From Chitinophaga ginsengisoli (GTDB lineage Bacteria > Bacteroidota > Bacteroidia > Chitinophagales > Chitinophagaceae): 64,000 nucleotides of DNA. Shown here one piece after another: positions 9,204-17,085 of the stretch. Positions within the stretch are counted from its first letter, which is position 1. Each line of letters opens with the position of its first letter. A program made the translations under genes and the position numbers. The stretch spans positions 62,001-126,000 of the forward strand of contig NZ_PYGK01000021.1 in the NCBI RefSeq assembly GCF_003014595.1, written 5' to 3'. The notes beneath the pieces are model-generated. The model was not told the DNA's origin, searched no databases, and saw only the letters and a list, made by a program, of their open reading frames with translations.

Positions 9204-9361
9204 TTCGGTAGAGGGTTAGTGGAGGCTATATCCTATAGGCCCATTACTATAGCATTATAGGCACTTCCTATAGCCACGGCTATAGAAAAGTGCCTGTAAT
9301 GTAGGACTAGAGAGCCTATAGGATATAGCCTCCACTGAACCTCTACTAAATCTCTACCGAA
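9204..9361. repeat. 158-bp palindromic element (MITE-like long hairpin)
   Basis: The ends are a 10-bp inverted repeat (TTCGGTAGAG / CTCTACCGAA). Inside it is a perfect 23-bp inverted repeat (9218-9240 with 9314-9336), and inside that a 13-bp inverted pair with one mismatch (9254-9266 with 9288-9300) around a CTATAGCC/GGCTATAG core. Almost the whole element can fold into one rod. No coding capacity. Confidence 0.7.
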
Positions 9362-9554
9362 GCCGGACATGGTAAAAGCGCATTAACAATACGATAATCA
9401 TTTGCGGCACCAGGACTCCATCATGAGTCCTGTCGTTGTAGTGCGGGATGACAACCCTGGGGAACGGAAATGGAATACGTGTCCCCGCGGTCCCAAGACG
9501 TCATCAAACCATATTGGACCACCGCCTGATATTATTTTAACACAATACCCCTAT

Positions 9555-9598
9555 TCGAACAAGCGTCGAACAAGCATCGAACAAGCATCGAACAAACA
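9555..9598 (+). repeat. Four tandem 11-bp repeats (TCGAACAAGCA)
   Basis: Units TCGAACAAGCG, TCGAACAAGCA, TCGAACAAGCA and TCGAACAAACA are contiguous. The 11-bp period is close to one helical turn. Confidence 0.85.
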
Positions 9599-9637
9599 CC
9601 GGCGTCAATCTGATACAAAAAGTACAGAGCTGCCTGA

Positions 9638-9659
9638 GAGAACAAGCAGAGAACAAGCA
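9638..9659 (+). repeat. Two tandem 11-bp repeats (GAGAACAAGCA)
   Basis: Two exact copies, 40 bases after the four TCGAACAAGCA units and sharing their GAACAAGCA core. Confidence 0.8.
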
Positions 9660-9829
9660 GAGAAGATGTTAGCCACATCACCACTGTACGTTGCCTGTCA
9701 GGACGTCAGACAGTTGTCTATGACATTATGTATTAAAAAGCGACAACCAACCTGCTAGATGTCAGATAGATAGAGAAGGATTAGTTACTGGAAATAGTAA
9801 ATAGAGAAAGAAATGTGGGGGTATCAAAG

Positions 9830-9868
9830 TGTGCAAAAAAAGAAAACCCCGCCCAAAAGAGCAGGGTC
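9830..9868 (-). terminator. Rho-independent terminator of the PepSY-like gene
   Basis: On the minus strand CCCTGCTC-TTTT-GGGCGGGG pairs with G-U wobbles and is followed by TTTTCTTTTTTT, about 45 bases past the stop. Confidence 0.75.
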
Positions 9869-9914
9869 TGTCCTATTTATCCCTATACCTATGAAATACT
9901 AATTAATGTGGTTA

Positions 9915-10376
9915 TTATTCTGTAACGGTTCCATTTTCATTAATCAACACCACTTTCTCAACACCGTTATCCTGAATATTAACCTTATAATATGCAGCTA
10001 CATCTGATCTTTCAATTTTCCAGCCATCCTTTATAGTGGCGCTTGGATATTTTGATCTGAGTGTAGAGGATACTGCTTCTGGTATCCTGTCACCTGCATA
10101 TGAACTACGGGTAGCTACCCATTTACCATCTGCGTCATATTCGGCCATCGTCTTTACGTCTTCTTTTGTAAAGTTTGCGACCCAATGTCCGCTATAGTTC
10201 TTTGACCACTTTGCTTCCGAGCCTGAAAAATTCTGCTGAAACGCATCTTTTACAGCTACGGGAGCGACAACCTCTTTAGCAACTACCTTCTTTGTTTTTT
10301 TTGCTGATTTCTTTTGTGCAAAAGTTGTGCCGGAAGATATGAGTGCCACACAAATTATTAATACTAACTTTTTCAT
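9915..10376 (-). CDS. Secreted PepSY-like (BLIP-fold) protein
   Basis: 153 residues. A cleavable signal peptide (MKKLVLIICVALISSGTTFAQ) is followed by a basic linker (KKSAKKTKKVVAKE) and about 115 residues matching the putative beta-lactamase-inhibitor-like PepSY-like family: VKDAFQQNFSGSEAKWSK, W.A.F..... .AEYDADGKWV, and IPEAVSSTLRSKYP. The family is periplasmic or secreted and common in Bacteroidota; its function is not established. The gene is monocistronic with its own terminator and is divergent from ileS. Confidence 0.85.
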   Translation of the reverse strand: MKKLVLIICVALISSGTTFAQKKSAKKTKKVVAKEVVAPVAVKDAFQQNFSGSEAKWSKNYSGHWVANFTKEDVKTMAEYDADGKWVATRSSYAGDRIPEAVSSTLRSKYPSATIKDGWKIERSDVAAYYKVNIQDNGVEKVVLINENGTVTE

Positions 10377-10565
10377 AAATAATCAGATATGGTTTTTCAA
10401 TTGGGTTAAGTTTTTCAACTTATTTCTTCCGTCGTAGTTACCAAAACAATGCCAAAAAGGCTAGCAACGAACTAATGCCCGGTAAAAATACAAAAAAAAC
10501 CACAATTTAAAGCAAATCTGACTTTTTTAGTGGGCAAGCCTTTTTCCAGGCTGCTCTAAAATCCG

Positions 10566-10573
10566 TAACTTTG
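10566..10573 (+). promoter_or_regulatory. -7 promoter element for ileS
   Basis: TAACTTTG (TAnnTTTG), 53 bases before the ileS ATG. No good -33 is seen. Confidence 0.6.
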
Positions 10574-10625
10574 CAGAATTTTAATCAACTTATTTTATTA
10601 ACGTCAAAGGGCGGAGAATTGTTTT

Positions 10626-13600
10626 ATGGCCAGCAAATATCAGGAATATAACCAGCTGAATTTACCGCAGATAGAAAAGGATATATTGGCGCACTGGGAA
10701 AAGATCCAGGCCTTCGAGAAAAGCGTGTCCCTACGCGAAGGCGCTACTCCTTTCGTATTTTATGAAGGTCCGCCTAGTGCGAATGGTATGCCTGGTATTC
10801 ACCATGTTATTTCCCGTACCCTGAAAGATCTGGTGTGCCGCTATAAAACAATGAGCGGTTTCCAGGTAAAACGTAAAGGCGGTTGGGATACCCATGGATT
10901 ACCTGTGGAATTGGGTGTGGAAAAAATGCTCGGTATCACCAAAGAGGCGATAGGAAAAACTATTTCTATTGAAGACTATAATAAAGCCTGTCGTACAGAA
11001 GTATTAAAATTTAAAGACAAATGGGACGACCTGACCCGCAAGATGGGCTACTGGGTTGACCTCCAATCTCCATATATTACTTTCGAGAACAACTATATAG
11101 AAAGTCTCTGGTGGTGTCTGAAAGAACTCTATAATAAAAACCTGTTATATAAAAGTGTCAGTATCCAGCCGTATTCACCGGCTGCCGGTACTGGTCTCAG
11201 CTCCCATGAGCTGAATATGCCAGGTTGTTATAAAGAAGTGAAAGACACGACCGTGGTGGCGATGTTTAAAGCCCTGGAAGGTGATAAATCTGCTTTCCTG
11301 TTTGAAACAGCCAGAAAAGTTGATCCGGCAGCAGAAGTGTTCTTCATGGCCTGGACCACTACTCCATGGACTTTGCCATCCAATCTGGGTCTGACAGTAG
11401 GCGCTAATATAGAATATACCCTCATCCGTACCTTCAATCCTTATACACATCTGCCGGTCTTTGTTGTAATGGCAAAAGACCTGATCGGCAAATACTTCAA
11501 GAAGGAAGGTGAAGACGGTGATTTTGCTGCTTATAAAGAAGGAGACAAGATCATTCCATGGCAGATCCTCTCTGTGTTCAGAGGTAGCCAGCTGGAGAAT
11601 ATCCGCTATGAACAATTGTTGCCATATGTGCAGCCGGAAGAAGGTGATCCGTTCCGCGTGCTGTTAGGAGACTTTGTGACTACAGAAGATGGTACTGGTA
11701 TCGTACATACCGCTCCTGCTTTTGGTGCGGATGACTATCGTGTAGGACAGAAATACGGTATCGGCATCATGACGCTGGTAGATCGTCAGGGTAAATTCCT
11801 GGATGAAGTAGGCGAATTTGGCGGCCGCTACGTGAAAAATTATAAGAGTGATCCGGAATATAAAGATGTGGATGTTGACATCTCTGTGAAGCTGAAGAAA
11901 GAAAACCGGGCGTTCAAAGTAGAGAAATACGAACACACCTATCCACATTGTTGGCGTACTGACAAGCCGGTATTATATTATCCGCTGGATGCCTGGTTCA
12001 TCCGTACCACTGCTGCCAAGGAGAAAATGGTGGAATTGAACAAAACCATCAACTGGAAACCTGCCAGCACAGGTACCGGTCGCTTTGGTAACTGGCTGGA
12101 AAATATGGTGGACTGGAACCTCAGTCGTAGCCGTTTCTGGGGTACTCCGCTGCCTGTATGGCGTACTGTTGCTAATAAGGATGCGAACGATCCAGAGGCT
12201 GCCGTGCAGAAATGCCTGGGCGCAAAAGCTGAATTACAGGGTGCGCTCCTCTTCGATAAGAAGGATGCGTTTAAAGCTGATGTACTGAATGAAGGAAGTG
12301 AGCTGAGCAAACGCATTGCTGCTCATAATGCTAAATATGAAGGTAAAGGTGAAACTGAACAGAAAATGTTCACTGTGGATATCGATGCCATCAGAAAGAA
12401 GATCGTGAAAGAAGAGATCACCCTGGTGGATCTTGGATTGGCTAACTGGTACCTGACAGCTTTCGTAAAAGAATATTGTGTTGAAGTAACAGCGGAAGTA
12501 TTAGAGACTATCGATCTGCATAAACCAATGGTTGATAATGTCATCTTTGACCATGAAGGCCAGTTGATGCACCGCGAAGCAGACCTGATAGACGTATGGT
12601 TTGATAGTGGAGCGATGCCTTATGCGCAATGGCATTATCCATTCGAGAATAAAGAAGAGTTTGCGAAGGGGTTCCCGGCCGATTTCATTGCAGAAGGTGT
12701 TGATCAGACACGTGGATGGTTCTATACCCTACATGCCCTGGGAACGATGTTGTTTGACAGCGTGGCTTATAAGACGGTTGTATCAAACGGACTGGTGCTG
12801 GATAAGAATGGTGTTAAGATGAGTAAGCGTCTGGGTAATATTGTGGATCCGTTCGCTACACTGGAACAATTTGGGGCGGACGCAACACGGTGGTACCTCG
12901 TTACCAACGCTTCTCCATGGGATAGCATGAAGTTTGATATTGAAGGCATCCGTGAAGTACAGCGTAAGTTGTTCTCCACCCTGTACAATACGTATAATTT
13001 CTTCGCCATGTATGCAAACCTGGACAGCTTCAACTTCAAGGAGGCATACATCCCGCTGAAGGAACGTCCGGAGATAGACCGCTGGATCATTTCCTTGCTG
13101 AACACATTGGTGACAGACGTAACAGGTTATCTGAATGATTATGAGCCTACCCAGGCGGGCAGGGCCGTGCAGGCTTTTGTTGACGAGCACCTGAGTAACT
13201 GGTATGTGCGCCTGTGCCGTCGCCGCTTCTGGAAGGGAGAGTATGCTCATGACAAGATCTCGGCTTACCAGACCTTGTATGAGTGTCTCGAAACACTGGC
13301 CGGTTTAATGGCACCAGTGTCACCGTTCTTTGCAGATTGGTTATTTGGCAACCTTAATAGTGTGAGCAATCGCCATGCGGATGCTTCTGTACACCACATG
13401 AATTTCCCTGTTGCCGTAATAACAGCGATAGATGCCGACCTGGAGGAAAGGATGCAGTTGGCACAGGATGTATCTTCACTGGTATTATCGCTGAGGAAGA
13501 AAGTGAACATTAAAGTGCGCCAGCCGTTACAGAAGATATTAATACCTGTTCAAAATGCTCATATAAAAGAGCAAATGGAAAAAATAGAGGACCTGATAAA

Positions 13601-14180
13601 AAGTGAGGTGAATGTGAAAGGTATTGACTATCTTACGGAAACGGAAGGTTTCATAAAGAAAAAGATCAAGCCGAACTATAAGTCCCTGGGTGGAAAAATG
13701 GGGGCAAAGATGAAAGCCGTTGCAGCAGCTATCAGTGCATTCTCAGCAGCAGATATCGCATCCCTTGAACGCAATGGAGAATTTATCCTTCAGGTTGAAG
13801 ATGAACAACTACCTATACAGTTATCGGACGTAGAGATCATTTCAGAAGATATTCCCGGTTGGACAGTCGCAAATAAAGGCGCCCTCACGGTAGCGCTTGA
13901 TATTACTATTACACCTGAGCTGCTGGATGAGGGTAATGCCCGTGAATTGGTGAACCGTATACAGAAGATCAGGAAGGATAGTGACTTCGAACTGACTGAC
14001 AGGATACACGTTAAAGTGGCAGTAATAGACAGCCTGAAATCGGCGATTATTAACTATAATGACTATATTTGCACGGAAATTTTGGCAGATAGTCTGGAAA
14101 TAGTGCCGGAATTACAGGAAGGTATTGAAATAGAAGTAAATGATTTGACATTCAACGTATTAGTTAACAAAAAAAGCTAA
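10626..14180 (+). CDS. ileS: Isoleucyl-tRNA synthetase, eukaryote-like class (IleRS2) with GxHH signature
   Basis: 1184 residues from ATG 10626. It charges tRNA-Ile with isoleucine; the large insertion after the first half of the Rossmann fold is the editing domain. The class I signature normally read as HIGH is GIHH here (residues 57-60, in PPSANGMPGIHH). The second signature, KMSKR, is intact (in NGVKMSKRLGN). The C-terminal part (DEGNARELVNRIQKIRKDSDFEL) is the DUF5915-type region of IleRS2, not the zinc-binding C-terminus of the E. coli type, and the length fits IleRS2. IleRS2 enzymes are known to resist mupirocin. It is followed after 4 bases by the DksA-like gene, so the two are co-transcribed. 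Confidence 0.97.
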   Translation: MASKYQEYNQLNLPQIEKDILAHWEKIQAFEKSVSLREGATPFVFYEGPPSANGMPGIHHVISRTLKDLVCRYKTMSGFQVKRKGGWDTHGLPVELGVEKMLGITKEAIGKTISIEDYNKACRTEVLKFKDKWDDLTRKMGYWVDLQSPYITFENNYIESLWWCLKELYNKNLLYKSVSIQPYSPAAGTGLSSHELNMPGCYKEVKDTTVVAMFKALEGDKSAFLFETARKVDPAAEVFFMAWTTTPWTLPSNLGLTVGANIEYTLIRTFNPYTHLPVFVVMAKDLIGKYFKKEGEDGDFAAYKEGDKIIPWQILSVFRGSQLENIRYEQLLPYVQPEEGDPFRVLLGDFVTTEDGTGIVHTAPAFGADDYRVGQKYGIGIMTLVDRQGKFLDEVGEFGGRYVKNYKSDPEYKDVDVDISVKLKKENRAFKVEKYEHTYPHCWRTDKPVLYYPLDAWFIRTTAAKEKMVELNKTINWKPASTGTGRFGNWLENMVDWNLSRSRFWGTPLPVWRTVANKDANDPEAAVQKCLGAKAELQGALLFDKKDAFKADVLNEGSELSKRIAAHNAKYEGKGETEQKMFTVDIDAIRKKIVKEEITLVDLGLANWYLTAFVKEYCVEVTAEVLETIDLHKPMVDNVIFDHEGQLMHREADLIDVWFDSGAMPYAQWHYPFENKEEFAKGFPADFIAEGVDQTRGWFYTLHALGTMLFDSVAYKTVVSNGLVLDKNGVKMSKRLGNIVDPFATLEQFGADATRWYLVTNASPWDSMKFDIEGIREVQRKLFSTLYNTYNFFAMYANLDSFNFKEAYIPLKERPEIDRWIISLLNTLVTDVTGYLNDYEPTQAGRAVQAFVDEHLSNWYVRLCRRRFWKGEYAHDKISAYQTLYECLETLAGLMAPVSPFFADWLFGNLNSVSNRHADASVHHMNFPVAVITAIDADLEERMQLAQDVSSLVLSLRKKVNIKVRQPLQKILIPVQNAHIKEQMEKIEDLIKSEVNVKGIDYLTETEGFIKKKIKPNYKSLGGKMGAKMKAVAAAISAFSAADIASLERNGEFILQVEDEQLPIQLSDVEIISEDIPGWTVANKGALTVALDITITPELLDEGNARELVNRIQKIRKDSDFELTDRIHVKVAVIDSLKSAIINYNDYICTEILADSLEIVPELQEGIEIEVNDLTFNVLVNKKS

Positions 14181-14184
14181 TCCC

Positions 14185-15234
14185 ATGGCAACAAGCAAGA
14201 AAGTTGCTATTAAGAAGACCCAAAAGGCAGCAGCAACACCGGCCAAGAAAACTCCGGCGAAGCAGACAACACCTGCAAAGAAGGCTGTGGCAGTTAAGCC
14301 TGCTACCGCCAAGAAAGCAGCAGCTCCGGCAAAACCGGCCGTCAAGACTTCTACGCCCAAAGTTGCTACCAAACAGGTCAAACCAATTGCAAACTCGAAA
14401 GTTGTTGCCAGCAAATCAACGGTTTCCCAGACGGCTTCGTCCAGTAAATCTGTAGTAAAGAAAGCACCCATAGCAGCTCCGGCGGTGCAACCCGTAAAGA
14501 AAGCAGCAGCTACTGCTAAGCCTGCAGCTTCTTCCGCGAAAGTGCCTGATATAAAGAAAGTGGTGACGCCGAGCGTTACTGCAGATAAAGACAAACAAAT
14601 TTCCAAGCCAGAAGAAAAAGCAGTAATAATGCCAGTAAAGAATAATAAAGAAGATAAAGACAAAGGTGTTGCAAAAGACGCCGTTAAAAAAACAGCGGAC
14701 AAAATGCAAAAAACTGAAAAGGCAGCGCCAGCGAAAGCTGAAAAGCCTGCTGAACGTGCTGAAAAAACTGACAAAAAAGGCGGCAAAGCAACTACATTAG
14801 TCACCTACCAGCCAGAGTTCACTAAATCAGTACTCGACCAGCCGGAACAACCTGCTGGCCCTGTTTACCGTTATAGTGACGCTGATCTGCAGGAATTTAA
14901 AGACCTCATCCTGAAAAAGCTGGAAGCAGCTAAAAAGGAACTGGTATACCTGCAGGGCCTCATTACACGTAAAGATGAAGCTGGTACAGATGATACTGAA
15001 AACAAATACATGAGCATGGAAGATGGCAGCGGCTCCCAGGAAAGGGAACAGCTCAACCAGATGGCCAGCCGTCAGATCCAGTTCATTGATCACCTGGAAA
15101 AAGCCCTCGTGCGTATCGAAAACAAAACATACGGTATCTGCCGTGTTACCGGTAAGCTGATCGATAAAGCCCGCCTGCGTGCTGTACCACATGCTACGCT
15201 GAGCATCGAAGCGAAACTGGCGAAAAGCAAATAA
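14185..15234 (+). CDS. DksA/TraR-family protein with long histone H1-like basic tail
   Basis: 349 residues. Residues 1-210 are low-complexity Lys/Ala/Pro/Thr (repeated PAKK, AKKA, KPA), like eukaryotic H1 tails and bacterial histone-like proteins. Residues about 225-345 are the DksA/TraR fold: a coiled-coil (LQEFKDLILKKLEAAKKELVYLQGLI...) and the remnant of the zinc finger. Only one of four expected cysteines remains (GICRVTGK, Cys about 319; the last pair is SIEA), which I recall as typical of Bacteroidota members. DksA binds RNA polymerase through its secondary channel; the tail suggests DNA or RNA binding as well. The start is 4 bases after ileS. Confidence 0.85.
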   Translation: MATSKKVAIKKTQKAAATPAKKTPAKQTTPAKKAVAVKPATAKKAAAPAKPAVKTSTPKVATKQVKPIANSKVVASKSTVSQTASSSKSVVKKAPIAAPAVQPVKKAAATAKPAASSAKVPDIKKVVTPSVTADKDKQISKPEEKAVIMPVKNNKEDKDKGVAKDAVKKTADKMQKTEKAAPAKAEKPAERAEKTDKKGGKATTLVTYQPEFTKSVLDQPEQPAGPVYRYSDADLQEFKDLILKKLEAAKKELVYLQGLITRKDEAGTDDTENKYMSMEDGSGSQEREQLNQMASRQIQFIDHLEKALVRIENKTYGICRVTGKLIDKARLRAVPHATLSIEAKLAKSK

Positions 15235-15270
15235 GGAAAACAACCGAATACCGGTTCGATCATATTAAAG

Positions 15271-15349
15271 ATCCTGATCTACAAATCCGTTAAGCACACA
15301 AATGGCACTGCCACTGTGCGAAAGCGGAGGGCAGATCAGGATTTTTTTG
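15271..15349 (+). terminator. Terminator of the ileS-dksA-like operon
   Basis: A 10-bp outer stem (ATCCTGATCT / AGATCAGGAT) encloses a second internal hairpin (GCACAC... / ...GTGC) and is followed by seven T. The loop is unusually long. Confidence 0.7.
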
Positions 15350-15353
15350 TGCC

Positions 15354-15391
15354 ATAAAAAAAGCGTCCCCCCTGTTTAAAGAAGGAACGCC
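15354..15391 (-). terminator. Terminator of the glycosyltransferase-HAD gene
   Basis: On the minus strand GCGTTCC / GGGACGC pairs around a 14-nt loop and is followed by a run of T. It lies 36 bases past the stop and is back-to-back with the plus-strand terminator. Confidence 0.65.
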
Positions 15392-15426
15392 AGTGTAAAT
15401 AAACAGGGGCTTCAAGGAGATTATCT

Positions 15427-16959
15427 TTATGAAACCACTGGTTTCTTGCTTTTACTAATATGCCTGGCCGCAAAGTATAACAATCCTGCGGACGCTAATC
15501 CGATAAGACTGCCTACACCTATCCGTCTCGCCTGTTTCTTGCTGATCGCTGGTAAGCGGAGCTTAAACCTCTCAGGACTGGCCTGGGCTATCTGCAACAA
15601 CGGTTCCATCCATGGGCCGGGAATAATTTTATCGGCAACTTTTTCTGTGTCGGGGCTTACTGCATCAAATGCGACACCAATTCCTGCTTCTTCGAGTAGT
15701 TGTATGCCATCAGAACCGCTGCCTACATAAATAATGTTCTGTGACGTGACGTGGTATTTGCCTGCAATATAGGTTAATATATTGCTCTTACAATAAACGG
15801 CGGGCTGCGAAGGTATATTTTTATCGGGACACAGAAAATATTCCGGGATCGTTACCTCTCCGGTAGCCACGCTATTGTACAGGTGCAACTTGTTCGCAAA
15901 GGCAAAATCCATCCCTAGCTTATTTTTAATATGGCGCGCCACACATTCAAAGCCATCCGTAATCACACCACAGGTATATCCCCTTTTCTTCAGCTCCCGC
16001 ACTACACTCTTGATATCTGGTACCAGCGGAATGGTATCTGCTACCTCCAGCAATTCTGCCAGATTCCTGTCCTGGAACAGGTTGGCCGTATGCTCCAGGA
16101 TGACTGCCGGATCAGTAAAATGCCCCCTGATCTGTTGCAGGGAATGGCTAAACCCAAATTCCCTGGCGGCTGCCATAAGATAATCTTCTCCGAAGATGGC
16201 CTCGTCCAGGTTAAAGATGACCATCTTGTGCAGCTTGTCAATAGATTCCAGGATGGAATACTCCATCTGCTCCCTGATAATGTTGATCTTACCCAGGGTC
16301 TCCAGATTCTCCTGGGGAATATTTTCTGCCTTCCGGAGAATGGTGCGGGATACTTCCCTTGACATTTTACTCAACTGTTCCCAGGTCTGCATCGCATTTT
16401 CTACCCGTCCGATATTGGCTTCAACAATATGAGCGCCCATCAGGTGCATATCTATCAGCAGGCCGATGTCCACACCATAATCATTTTCAAAACGGACTTG
16501 CGACAAGAGCGATTTTCTCGCTGCGATCATACCACTGAGTGGCTGATTGAAATTGGCCAGTTCCGGGAAAAGAATACTCAGCAATGGTTTGGCTACCAGC
16601 TGGGTAACCCTGCCCGCCTGCCGCTCGAAATAGGATTTTACAAAGTCTGCTTTACCTTCTATGATAGGGTCTGTCAGCAGTTCTACAATATTGTCCGGAT
16701 AAGTAAGGATGTCGCCATCCACATACATCACGATATCACTTTTCGCTGCCATCATTCCCTCCCGCATGGATATACCCTTGCCCCGCTGACTGCTGGTGAT
16801 CACGCGCACTTTCTCCTTTAATGCTTCCTCTACGGAATTATCATTGGAGTTGTCATCTACCACAATGATCTCGATCTTTCTAGTTGTCTTTTTGATGGTT
16901 TTTATTACCTGACGTAACGTTGCGCCTTCATTCAGAACCGGAATAATAATGGAAATCAT
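15427..16959 (-). CDS. Fusion: glucosyl-3-phosphoglycerate synthase-like glycosyltransferase + HAD (SerB-like) domain + C-terminal membrane helix
   Basis: 510 residues. Residues 1-225 are a GT-A glycosyltransferase: MISIIIPVLNEG, IIVVDDNS, RGKG, metal-binding D81-G82-D83, and FNQPLSG...YGVDIGLLIDMHLMG, which matches the GT81/GpgS type (NDP-glucose + 3-phosphoglycerate). Residues 245-460 are a HAD-IB fold: motif I is FNLDEA (Asn250 where the nucleophilic Asp is expected, Asp252 present), motif II VITDG (331-336), motif IV GSGSDG (413-418). A hydrophobic helix lies at about 480-498. GpgS plus a phosphatase makes glucosylglycerate, a compatible solute; whether this HAD is active is doubtful. Exact substrates are inference. 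Confidence 0.8.
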   Translation of the reverse strand: MISIIIPVLNEGATLRQVIKTIKKTTRKIEIIVVDDNSNDNSVEEALKEKVRVITSSQRGKGISMREGMMAAKSDIVMYVDGDILTYPDNIVELLTDPIIEGKADFVKSYFERQAGRVTQLVAKPLLSILFPELANFNQPLSGMIAARKSLLSQVRFENDYGVDIGLLIDMHLMGAHIVEANIGRVENAMQTWEQLSKMSREVSRTILRKAENIPQENLETLGKINIIREQMEYSILESIDKLHKMVIFNLDEAIFGEDYLMAAAREFGFSHSLQQIRGHFTDPAVILEHTANLFQDRNLAELLEVADTIPLVPDIKSVVRELKKRGYTCGVITDGFECVARHIKNKLGMDFAFANKLHLYNSVATGEVTIPEYFLCPDKNIPSQPAVYCKSNILTYIAGKYHVTSQNIIYVGSGSDGIQLLEEAGIGVAFDAVSPDTEKVADKIIPGPWMEPLLQIAQASPERFKLRLPAISKKQARRIGVGSLIGLASAGLLYFAARHISKSKKPVVS

Positions 16960-17011
16960 AGGCGAATGCTTGGTTTTTAAGTGAATAATCAGCCTATAGT
17001 AAAATAAAACA

Positions 17012-17046
17012 GCCCATAGACCGTATCTGACATAGGGCCTATGGGC
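17012..17046 (-). other. Stem-loop in the 5' leader of the glycosyltransferase-HAD gene
   Basis: A perfect 8-bp inverted repeat GCCCATAG / CTATGGGC with a 19-nt loop lies between the promoter element and the start codon. Confidence 0.45.
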
Positions 17047-17048
17047 CG

Positions 17049-17056
17049 CAAAAATA
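17049..17056 (-). promoter_or_regulatory. -7 promoter element for the glycosyltransferase-HAD gene
   Basis: TATTTTTG on the minus strand, 90 bases before the ATG at 16959 and just past the stop of the upstream ABC exporter gene. Confidence 0.55.
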
Positions 17057-17085
17057 GGGCCATAGCAGGGGCTGCTGTGTGAATA

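Larger units (their letters stand above)
8557..9829. other. Gene-free, repeat-rich intergenic region
   Basis: About 1.3 kb in which I see no convincing gene. Short open frames exist (e.g. 9402-9758 plus, 8730-8933 minus), but they lack a ribosome site, recognisable domains or consistent codon use. The region holds REP-like direct repeats, an orphan terminator, a 158-bp palindromic element and two sets of 11-bp tandem repeats, listed separately. Confidence 0.7.

Noticed and set aside
9555..9659. Possible CRISPR-like array
   Set aside because: Units are contiguous 11-mers without spacers and there are no cas genes.
9402..9758. 118-codon open frame across tandem repeats
   Set aside because: Starts with TTG, runs through the 11-bp repeats, has no ribosome site or domain and an odd composition.
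14160..14804. 214-codon hydrophobic-looking frame on the minus strand
   Set aside because: An artefact of the Lys/Ala-rich tail of the DksA-like gene read backwards (Ala, Phe and Leu rich); no start signals.
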